Part shown: piece by piece, positions 17,001 through 21,304 of the stretch
Layout of the letters: every line of letters begins with the position of its first letter
Position numbering within the stretch: the stretch's first letter is position 1
NCBI GenBank assembly: GCA_025360895.1
Contig: JANYBF010000541.1
Span: forward strand, 1-21,304
DNA length: 21,304 nt
Source: Verrucomicrobiota bacterium
GTDB lineage: Bacteria > Verrucomicrobiota > Verrucomicrobiia > Limisphaerales > JADLHS01
Direction of reading: 5' to 3'
Position numbers and translations under genes: made by a program
The notes under the pieces: model-generated
The model's input: the letters and a program-made list of their open reading frames with translations, nothing else
Told to the model about the DNA's origin: nothing
Databases searched by the model: none

Positions 17001-18990
17001 CCTCATAGACTTCCAACATGCCGGCATTGACGATGCCCATGTCCATGCCGGCGCGAATCGCATGGTAAAGAAACGCGCTGTGCATCGCTTCGCGCACGGG
17101 ATTGTTGCCGCGAAAGCCGAACGAGACATTCGATACGCCGCCGCTGACTTTTGCGTGCGGCAGGTTTTGTTTGATCCAGCGCGTGGCTTCGATGAAGTCC
17201 ACGGCATAATTGTTGTGCTCCTCGATGCCCGTGCCGACGGTGAGGATGTTCGGATCAAAAATAATGTCCTCCGGTGGAAAGCCGATCTCGTCCACGAGAA
17301 GGCGATAGGCGCGTTCGCAGATGCGGATCTTGTCCGCCAGCGCCGCCGCCTGGCCTTGTTCATCGAACGCCATCACGACGACGGCCGCGCCGTATTTGAG
17401 GACCTTGCCGGCCTGCTCGCGGAACTTCGCCTCGCCTTCCTTCATCGAAATGGAGTTCACGATGCCTTTGCCCTGAACGCATTTCAGGCCGGTTTCGATG
17501 ACTTCCCATTTCGATGAATCCACCATGAACGGAACTTTGGCGACTTCCGGTTCGCTGCCGAGCAGGTGCAGAAAGCGCGACATCGCGGGGACGCCGTCAA
17601 TCATCCCCTCATCCATGCAAATATCTATGATGTTCGCGCCGTTCTCGACTTGCTGGCGCGCGACGCTTACGGCCTCCTCGTAGTTACCTTCCTTGATAAG
17701 CTTGGCGAACTTCGGGGACCCGGCGACATTGGTCCGCTCGCCGATCATGATGAATGAACCAATCTGCTGTGTGAACGGTTGCGAGCCGGAAAGCCGAAGT
17801 GGACGTGCTTCAATCGGAGCGCCGGTCTCCGACCCGGCGCGCTTGGGGCCAGATTTGAAATGGGCCGGGCCGGAGGCCGGCGCTCCAAACTCTCGTGGAT
17901 GCCGGCCTTCGAGCGCTTTCGCAATGGCGGCGATGTGTTCGGGCGTGTTGCCACAGCAACCACCGGCAATGTTGAGCAAGCCGCTTGCTGCAAATTCGCC
18001 GAGATAATTGCCCATGTCCTCCGGCAACAAATCAAAACCCGTGGCCGAAAGTGGATTCGGCAGGCCCGCGTTGGGATAACAGGAAATCGCGGTGTCGGAT
18101 TTCTCCGCCAGTTCAGCGAGGAATGGCCGCATCAAGTTCGGGCCGAGCGAGCAGTTCAAACCCACGGCGATGGGTTTGACGTGCTTGACCGCATTCCAAA
18201 AGGCTTCAATGGTCTGGGCGGAAATCATCGTCTCGCCGCCGCGACCAACGGCGGCGGAGATCATCACCGGCAAAATCTTACGGTCCTGCTCGAACACTTC
18301 CTGAATCGCCACGAGCGCAGCTTTGGCGTTGAGCGAATCAAAAATTGTTTCTACGAGCAACAGATCCGAGCCGCCCGCCATGAGCGCGCGCACTTGTTGG
18401 ATGTAGGCGGTTTTCACCTGATCGAATGTGCAGACGCGAAAACCCGCATCGTCCGCATCCGGCGAATTCGAGAGCGACACCGTCAAGGGCCCGATGGCGC
18501 CGGCCACGAACCGGGGCCGACCGGTTTGGTTCGCGATGCGGTCGGCCCACTCGCGACACTGCCGGGCGGACTGCTCATTGATCTCCCACGCGAGGTCGTT
18601 GAGGAATTTGTCCTCGATGATCTTCTGGTAGAACGCCGGGTCTTTGCGCCCGCCGTGTTCACGCGGATCGTCCACGAAGAATTCGCTCTGGCCAATGCTC
18701 GTAGCCGAGAAGGTGTTCGTCTCGATGATGTCCGCGCCGGCTTCGAGAAAGCGCCGGTGAATGTCCCCGATCGTTTTGGGCTGCGTGAGCGAGTAGAGGT
18801 CGCCGTTGTTCTTGAGGTCTTTCCTGGAATCCTTGAAGCGTTCGCCGCGGATCTCCGCCTCGCCAAGGCCGTAGCTCCGGATGGTCGTGCCCATCGCCCC
18901 GTCAATGATGACGATCCGTTCGCGAAGGCAGGCAGCGAGCTGCGCTCCCGCCGAAGTCGTGATGGGCGAATTGCTGTTCACGGGGCACAA
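14002..18990 (-). CDS. metH: Cobalamin-dependent methionine synthase with large in-frame linker insertions
   Basis: The enzyme transfers methyl from 5-methyltetrahydrofolate to homocysteine via methylcobalamin. All four modules are present in one 1662-residue frame: homocysteine domain (about 14-365; zinc ligands C280, C345, C346), pterin domain (about 412-665), cap and B12 domain (cap about 666-810; DVHDIG with cobalt-ligand H1165; rest to about 1300), and AdoMet reactivation domain (about 1372-1655, with RPAAGYPACPDHTEK). E. coli MetH has 1227 residues; the excess lies in linkers at 369-392, about 807-1147 and 1342-1366. The middle insertion contains a zeta-like kinase domain. No ATG precedes the domain: the start is TTG at 18990 or GTG at 18981, and an in-frame stop at 19018-19020 bounds it. 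The stop codon lies in a repeat. Intact motifs suggest an active enzyme, but that is an inference. Confidence 0.95.
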   Translation of the reverse strand: MCPVNSNSPITTSAGAQLAACLRERIVIIDGAMGTTIRSYGLGEAEIRGERFKDSRKDLKNNGDLYSLTQPKTIGDIHRRFLEAGADIIETNTFSATSIGQSEFFVDDPREHGGRKDPAFYQKIIEDKFLNDLAWEINEQSARQCREWADRIANQTGRPRFVAGAIGPLTVSLSNSPDADDAGFRVCTFDQVKTAYIQQVRALMAGGSDLLLVETIFDSLNAKAALVAIQEVFEQDRKILPVMISAAVGRGGETMISAQTIEAFWNAVKHVKPIAVGLNCSLGPNLMRPFLAELAEKSDTAISCYPNAGLPNPLSATGFDLLPEDMGNYLGEFAASGLLNIAGGCCGNTPEHIAAIAKALEGRHPREFGAPASGPAHFKSGPKRAGSETGAPIEARPLRLSGSQPFTQQIGSFIMIGERTNVAGSPKFAKLIKEGNYEEAVSVARQQVENGANIIDICMDEGMIDGVPAMSRFLHLLGSEPEVAKVPFMVDSSKWEVIETGLKCVQGKGIVNSISMKEGEAKFREQAGKVLKYGAAVVVMAFDEQGQAAALADKIRICERAYRLLVDEIGFPPEDIIFDPNILTVGTGIEEHNNYAVDFIEATRWIKQNLPHAKVSGGVSNVSFGFRGNNPVREAMHSAFLYHAIRAGMDMGIVNAGMLEVYEEIKPELKELVEDVLLNRRSDATERLVTYGEELKNPREFNVSGEVVVKVNISGNATVTEAWRKGPVEERLSHALVKGIDAYIDADTEEARLKYGKPLTVIEGPLMAGMSVVGDLFGAGKMFLPQVVKSARVMKKSVAWLTPFMEAEKAKKRRIRELRVLAEQQTASGRVTLVEGFTYEPFPDLTREERAIEQKFAAELVADLDDARKRYEELFNNVFDRNSAQELSPDYAVTVESRQQWSIATLAPSGAFIDWLFAKRLAELAPESLIAFNAGGQGSGKTTATRQAEVERAADILMDGTLQNEARSREHIAAALACGCDVQIRFVYCKWEKAIGNILRRGAKETGRIVPLKRAAGGHFQSARTVLSLVKNPPGNEGVFAVKVFDNTDFNHPAPKNLDWLRERLHESVEKLLETGRITAESYLNEYCNDSDFASGAVRDGFFQTPTRGGENASARRSDAERPTQSGPRPQGEGRAGEVVRASALDEDDQARGKIILATVKGDVHDIGKNIVGVVLACNNYEVIDLGVMVSCEKILERAKLENADLIGLSGLITPSLDEMVHVAREMERTGFKVPLLIGGATTSRAHTAVKVAQHYSEPVVHVLDASRAVPVMTSLLSKDGKAPFVKQLREDYEKLRAQHAGSVAKLLSLEAARANAPKLKYDDLPKPEFTGVRVLSSNPIVGDDVRSLTATPNESDRASSRRLLQVSVEELVPFIDWTPFFHTWELRGVYPKILQHEKHGEEATKLFADAQKLLGEFVANKALELRAVYGLFPANRVGDDVEVYTNGSRQHLRTKLHFLRQQIEKGDGTPNYCLADFIAPKGAPDYIGGFAVTSGHGLKEIVEKFKAQHDDYNAIMAEAIADRLAEAFAEFLHKRVRDEWGFGRVEKLTTNDLIEEKYRGIRPAAGYPACPDHTEKGTLWELLDVEQQAGIKLTESFAMWPGSSVSGLYFAHRDSKYFAVGKLGKDQIEDLARRKAKSVSEMERWLSPWLNYDPAKTVGTL
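14895..14967. repeat. Palindromic repeat, family A, translated inside metH (B12-AdoMet linker)
   Basis: Perfect 20-base inverted arms lie at 14895-14914 and 14948-14967, the left one being GTAGGAGACGACGTGAGGAG, with a 33-base loop. It encodes MetH residues 1342-1366 (VGDDVRSLTATPNESDRASS and five more). These sit between GVRVLSSNPI and SVEELVPFIDW, where E. coli MetH is contiguous. The core GACGTGAGGAGGC is shared with the repeat at 13928-14005, which identifies it as a mobile or dispersed sequence rather than native metH. Confidence 0.92.
15553..15684 (-). other. metH: Low-complexity inserted segment in MetH, before the B12 domain
   Basis: MetH residues about 1103-1146 are rich in Gly, Arg, Pro, Ser and Glu (PTRGGENASARRSDAERPTQ, then SGPRPQGEGRAGE) and have no counterpart in E. 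coli MetH. The DNA contains nested inverted repeats: GCGCGGA at 15566-15572 with TCCGCGC at 15664-15670, GCGGGC-GAG-GCCCGC at 15600-15614, and GCGTCG...CGACGC near 15633-15655. The outer pair spans 105 bases, a whole number of codons. Another minus-strand frame through the same DNA reads as a Lys/Arg/Glu-rich helix, so the segment could be a third repeat type or a captured fragment. Confidence 0.55.
15727..16392 (-). other. metH: Zeta-toxin-like P-loop kinase domain inserted in MetH
   Basis: MetH residues about 867-1088 form a domain foreign to methionine synthases. Visible motifs are NVFDRNSAQELSPDYA (874-892 region), LAPSGAFIDWLFAKRLAE, Walker A GGQGSGKT at 935-942 (16165-16188) after hydrophobic LIAFNA, then ADILMDGTLQ with D959, a helix ending in ALACGCDVQIRFVYCKWEKAI, the R-rich ILRRGAKETGRIVPL, and AVKVFDNTD. 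This order matches zeta-toxin-family proteins, whose classical members phosphorylate UDP-N-acetylglucosamine. Residues about 811-866 (charged helices) probably belong to the same captured protein. Walker A and the DGT motif are intact, so nucleotide binding is likely; the substrate is unknown and toxicity should not be assumed. Confidence 0.8.
17816..17886. repeat. Palindromic repeat, family B, translated inside metH (homocysteine-pterin linker)
   Basis: Arms of 23 bases at 17816-17838 and 17864-17886 are inverted with two mismatches and a 25-base loop; the left arm starts GGAGCGCCGG and the right ends CCGGCGCTCC. It encodes MetH residues about 369-392 (GAPASGPAHFKSGPKRAGSE and onward), directly after the homocysteine domain. 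E. coli MetH passes here from the domain to LSGLEPL without such a segment. The sequence is unrelated to family A. Confidence 0.85.
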
Positions 18991-19028
18991 AATAGCCCAA
19001 GCCGGCCGGGTTCCAAGTTAAAAATCAA

Positions 19029-19050
19029 CATATCTCGATATGAGGATATG
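19029..19050 (-). promoter_or_regulatory. Putative metH operator with three CATATC/GATATG half-sites
   Basis: CATATC (19029-19034), GATATG (19037-19042) and GATATG (19045-19050) are spaced by exactly 2 bases; the first two form a perfect palindrome and the third repeats the second. The array lies 39-60 bases upstream of the metH start, next to AT-rich TAAATTATC that could be a -10 region, so a bound repressor would block metH. Methionine-cycle genes are controlled in various bacteria by ArsR-family regulators such as SahR; that this site belongs to one is inference. Confidence 0.55.
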
Positions 19051-19171
19051 ATAATTTAGAATCCCGCTAGGTGAGGCGAAATCCGTCGCACCCGCTGGCT
19101 TTAAAGTTTCGCTGCCATCACTGCGGCGCGTTTGATCCGCACTTCTTGTTCAGACTTAATCCCATCAACCT

Positions 19172-19489
19172 TTAAACCAGTTTTTCCGGCGACTTGCCCC
19201 AAGTCCAATCAATAGCTTCACTGGAAACAGTAGAAAACGTTTTGTTGGTCGGCGTGGTTCCGTTTGAAGAAGTTGTTCCCCAAATTTGTAACTGCAGCAA
19301 TACATTCGAGGCAGGAGGGATAATTTCCAGCTTACTTACGTGAAATAATTTTGATGAAACCTGCGATGTAGCAAGCTGCCAAGAGGTGACGTCTTGCTGG
19401 CGGGTTACGACTGAGACAGCCCCGCGTAGTGTTGCTTCATGGGAAAATGCGCCGAGAAATGGAGGGGCGGTCAGGCAACGTAAGATTTT
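19172..19489 (-). pseudogene. Start-less open frame, possible gene remnant
   Basis: The minus-strand frame between an in-frame TGA (19490-19492) and TAA (19172-19174) has 105 sense codons but no ATG, GTG or TTG near its 5' end. The product would include LATSQVSSKLFHVSKLEIIP and end DWTWGKSPEKLV, rich in Ser and Thr. It is not recognised. It could be the tail of a decayed gene or pure chance; the lower GC than the flanking genes fits either non-coding DNA or acquired DNA. Confidence 0.2.
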
Positions 19490-19501
19490 TCAAAAAAACT
19501 C

Positions 19502-19643
19502 TTGCCCATGAACTTTCGTTTGCTAGTCTCTGCGTCCCTTGCGCCTAAAAATGTATGGGCCAGCAGATTCGCGAGCCGATAACTGATCTCCACAGCGGGG
19601 ACGGGAATGATGGTTCGCCAGCTCCTCTGGAACTCTTGATTTT
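19502..19643 (+). promoter_or_regulatory. Putative promoter and leader of the rplB ribosomal unit
   Basis: TTGCCC (19502-19507) and TAGTCT (19524-19529) are separated by 16 bases, a plausible housekeeping promoter. Transcription from about 19536 would leave a leader of roughly 105 bases. Just before the ATG a stem GTTC..CAG / CTG GAAC (19613-19633) with a 2-base bulge can form, ending 10 bases from the start codon; there is no Shine-Dalgarno site. Autoregulation by a ribosomal protein is possible but not shown. Confidence 0.45.
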
Positions 19644-20498
19644 ATGCCAGTTAAATCATTTAGACCGCTAACGCCGTCCACGCGATACATTACGATCGCG
19701 GACTTTAGTGATATCACGAAGTCCAAGCCGGAGAAGAGCCTGGTCGAGATTCGCAAAAAGACCGGCGGACGCAACCACTATGGTCGTTGCACCGCGCGGG
19801 GGATTGGTGGCGGTCACAAGCAGAAGATTCGCCTCGTGGATTTCAAGCGCAACAAGCATGGCGTTGAAGCTACCGTGGCTGCGATCGAATACGATCCGCT
19901 GCGTTCAGCGCGGCTCGCCTTGTTGGAATACAAGGATGGCGAAAAGCGCTATATCATCGCGCCGGTCGGGGTTGTGGTCGGGGCCAAACTCATGAGTGGG
20001 CCGGCCGCGCCGCCGGAGATTGGTAATTGTCTTCCGCTTAAGGCTATTCCGCTCGCTTCCGCGATTCATAATATTGAGCTTACGCCTGGCCGTGGCGGCC
20101 AGATGGTGCGCTCGGCGGGTGGCGCCGCAACATTGATGTCGCGGGACGAAGGCTACGCGCAGATCAAATTACCTTCCGGTGAAATCCGCAAAACCAGCGA
20201 GGATTGCTACGCAACTATTGGTCAGGTGGGCAATACAGAACACGAGAACGTAGTGCTCGGCAAGGCGGGTCGTTCACGGCATCGGGGAATTCGCCCGATT
20301 ACCCGCGGGGTGGCGCGCAACCCGGTGGACCATCCGAACGGCGGTGGTCAGGGTAAGAGCAAGGGTGGTGGTGGCTGGCAACAGTTGACTTCACCGTGGG
20401 GTTTGCAGGCAAAGGGGTATCGCACCCGTAATAAGCAGAAGATTTCCAATCGCTTCATCGTGGTACGCCGCGATGGTCGCCCGCTGAAGAACAAGTAA
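19644..20498 (+). CDS. rplB: 50S ribosomal protein L2
   Basis: The 284-residue product is L2, which binds 23S rRNA near the peptidyl-transferase centre and bridges the subunits. Visible marks are the N-terminal RPLTPSTRYITIADFSDIT, the conserved GRCTARGIGGGHKQKIRLVDFKRNK, the middle PGRGGQMVRSAGGAATLMSRDEGYAQIKLPSGEIRK, and GVARNPVDHPNGGGQGKSKGG, which carries the histidine implicated in peptidyl-transferase function in E. coli L2. The C-terminus WGLQAKGYRTRNKQK is typical. The length is close to the usual 273-280. It is followed by rpsS after 6 bases. Unusually, the gene is first in its unit here, with a promoter instead of rplW upstream. Confidence 0.98.
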   Translation: MPVKSFRPLTPSTRYITIADFSDITKSKPEKSLVEIRKKTGGRNHYGRCTARGIGGGHKQKIRLVDFKRNKHGVEATVAAIEYDPLRSARLALLEYKDGEKRYIIAPVGVVVGAKLMSGPAAPPEIGNCLPLKAIPLASAIHNIELTPGRGGQMVRSAGGAATLMSRDEGYAQIKLPSGEIRKTSEDCYATIGQVGNTEHENVVLGKAGRSRHRGIRPITRGVARNPVDHPNGGGQGKSKGGGGWQQLTSPWGLQAKGYRTRNKQKISNRFIVVRRDGRPLKNK

Positions 20499-20504
20499 AC
20501 GATT

Positions 20505-20786
20505 ATGGGACGTTCGATTAAAAAAGGTCCGTTTATTGATGGTCACCTGATGGAGAAGATCCTGAAGGCAAAGTCTACAAATCAAAAAACACCGATCAAG
20601 ACGTGGTCGCGGCGCTCAATGATCACGCCCGAGTTCGTGGGTCTGACCTTTACTGTCCATAACGGCAAGATTTTCAACCCCGTCTTCGTGACGGAAAACA
20701 TGGTGGGCCACCGGCTCGGTGAATTCTCGCCGACTCGGACCTTTAAGAAACATGGCGCACACACGGCCAAGGCGGAGGCGAAATAG
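20505..20786 (+). CDS. rpsS: 30S ribosomal protein S19
   Basis: The 93-residue protein matches S19 along its full length: MGRSIKKGPFID at the N-terminus, the basic TPIKTWSRRSMITPEFVGLTF, and the diagnostic MVGHRLGEFSPTRTFKKHGAH. S19 lies in the head of the small subunit with S13, near the decoding-site tRNAs. The length is normal (about 88-95). It is placed in the usual S10-cluster order between rplB (6-base gap) and rplV (4-base gap) and must be cotranscribed with them. No Shine-Dalgarno site is obvious, in keeping with its neighbours. Confidence 0.98.
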   Translation: MGRSIKKGPFIDGHLMEKILKAKSTNQKTPIKTWSRRSMITPEFVGLTFTVHNGKIFNPVFVTENMVGHRLGEFSPTRTFKKHGAHTAKAEAK

Positions 20787-20790
20787 CATT

Positions 20791-21123
20791 ATGCAAGTCC
20801 ACGCGATCATGAAAAACGTGCCGATGTCCGCGCAGAAAATGCGTGAAATGGTGCGGCAAATCCAAGGCTTGCCCGCATTGCAGGCGCAGGCGGTGCTAAA
20901 GGTTGTGTCACGCAAGTCGGCGCGGCTTGTGGCCAAGACGCTCGATTCGGCGATTGCCAATGCCGAGAACAACAACAAGGTCAAGCCGGAGACATTGCGC
21001 GTTAAAGAAGCAGTGGCGGGCACGGCGACCTCGCTCAAGCGTTTCACTCCGAAAGCGCGGGGCTCGGCCGGGCCGATCATTAAGCGGCGTTGCCACATCA
21101 AAATTACAGTGTCTGACGAGTAA
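20791..21123 (+). CDS. rplV: 50S ribosomal protein L22
   Basis: The 110-residue protein is L22, which lines the exit tunnel with its long beta hairpin. The start at 20791 is chosen four bases after the rpsS stop and gives a family-length protein; the open frame reaches further upstream only because it overlaps rpsS. Marks are the MSAQKMREMVRQIQGLPALQAQAVLK helix region, KSARLVAKTLDSAIANAENNN, the hairpin part AGTATSLKRFTPKARGSAGPI and the C-terminal CHIKITVSDE. The hairpin tip RFTPKARGSAGPI has the expected form. It is followed by rpsC after 5 bases. Confidence 0.97.
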   Translation: MQVHAIMKNVPMSAQKMREMVRQIQGLPALQAQAVLKVVSRKSARLVAKTLDSAIANAENNNKVKPETLRVKEAVAGTATSLKRFTPKARGSAGPIIKRRCHIKITVSDE

Positions 21124-21128
21124 TCCGT

Positions 21129-21304
21129 ATGGGACAAAAAACCAATCCAATCGGCCTCCGCCTCGCGGTCAATAAAGACTGGCGTTCCAAGTGGTATGCC
21201 GGGAAAAAAGAATTTGGCACTTTGCTGGCGGAAGATCGCAAAATTCGCGACCTGCTCAAGAAGAAGCTGGAGACGGCCTCGGTTCCCAAGATTTTGATTG
21301 AGCG
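21129..21304 (+). CDS. rpsC: 30S ribosomal protein S3, 5' part (runs off the right edge)
   Basis: The first 58 codons are present: MGQKTNPIGLRLAVNKDWRS is the near-invariant start of S3, followed by KWYAGKKEFGTLLAEDRKIRDLLKKKL, the helix before the KH domain, and the strand VPKILIE. The KH domain and the rest lie beyond the window. Its position after rplV is the standard S10-cluster order. Confidence 0.97.
   Translation, partial: MGQKTNPIGLRLAVNKDWRSKWYAGKKEFGTLLAEDRKIRDLLKKKLETASVPKILIE

Larger units (their letters stand above)
18991..19643. other. Long intergenic region between metH and rplB
   Basis: No convincing gene is present. From left to right it holds the metH leader and its putative operator (19029-19050), an AT-richer middle of unknown nature that includes a start-less minus frame (19172-19489), and the putative rplB promoter and leader (19502-19643). 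I looked for the cobalamin-riboswitch box GCCACTG on both strands and did not find it, and saw no convincing SAM riboswitch. The genes that normally precede rplB (rpsJ, rplC, rplD, rplW) are absent. Confidence 0.7.

Noticed and set aside
17779..19059. 426-codon plus-strand open frame opposite the start of metH
   Set aside because: It is a shadow of the homocysteine-domain coding region, which is unmistakable on the minus strand.
18991..19300. Cobalamin or SAM riboswitch upstream of metH
   Set aside because: The B12-box GCCACTG is absent on both strands and I could not draw a SAM-riboswitch core; the GATATG array near the start is a better candidate for control.
20719..20790. Upstream extension of rplV
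   Set aside because: The extension overlaps rpsS; the ATG at 20791 gives a protein of normal L22 length.

Overview
The window looks like a chromosomal segment from a member of the Verrucomicrobiota (my best guess; Acidobacteriota is the main alternative). The call rests on gene styles: a Ser/Thr kinase with an N-terminal CPxCG...CPAC zinc ribbon, a PadR-led exporter with two acidobacterial-type duplicated permeases, moderately high GC, weak Shine-Dalgarno sites, and palindromic interspersed repeats. No tRNA, rRNA, CRISPR, transposase or phage gene is visible.

Layout. Positions 1-2380 (minus) hold a partial membrane-anchored Ser/Thr protein kinase that runs off the left edge. Positions 2625-4774 (minus) form a tight three-gene unit: bifunctional nuclease (DUF151), DNA polymerase III delta subunit (holA) and a STAS-domain protein. 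Positions 4854-13900 (plus) are an exporter operon: a promoter with two palindromic operators, a PadR repressor, an ABC ATPase, two tandem ADOP/MacB-type permeases, a small lipoprotein, a second ABC ATPase and an HlyD/MacA-type adaptor. Positions 14002-18990 (minus) are a very large cobalamin-dependent methionine synthase, metH. Positions 18991-19643 are a non-coding or decayed stretch with a probable metH operator and a ribosomal-protein promoter. Positions 19644-21304 (plus) carry rplB, rpsS, rplV and the start of rpsC, the middle part of the S10 ribosomal cluster.

The most unusual object is metH. It is one uninterrupted frame of 1662 codons, about 430 longer than E. coli MetH. The extra length lies in the interdomain linkers. 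A 71-bp palindrome is translated between the homocysteine and pterin domains. A complete P-loop domain resembling zeta-toxin kinases, followed by a low-complexity segment, sits between the cap and the B12 domain. A second, 73-bp palindrome is translated between the B12 and AdoMet domains. A relative of that palindrome follows the gene and supplies its stop codon. All catalytic motifs of MetH appear intact, so the gene seems to have absorbed several insertions only where they can be tolerated. The situation recalls the in-frame palindromic elements of Rickettsia.

How the genes work together: PadR probably represses its own operon and so controls an ATP-driven exporter of unknown substrate, with permeases and ATPases in the inner membrane, an adaptor across the periplasm and a lipoprotein. 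MetH makes methionine and may be controlled by the repeated GATATG half-sites just upstream. The remaining genes are housekeeping (replication clamp loading, ribosome) or signalling (kinase, STAS).
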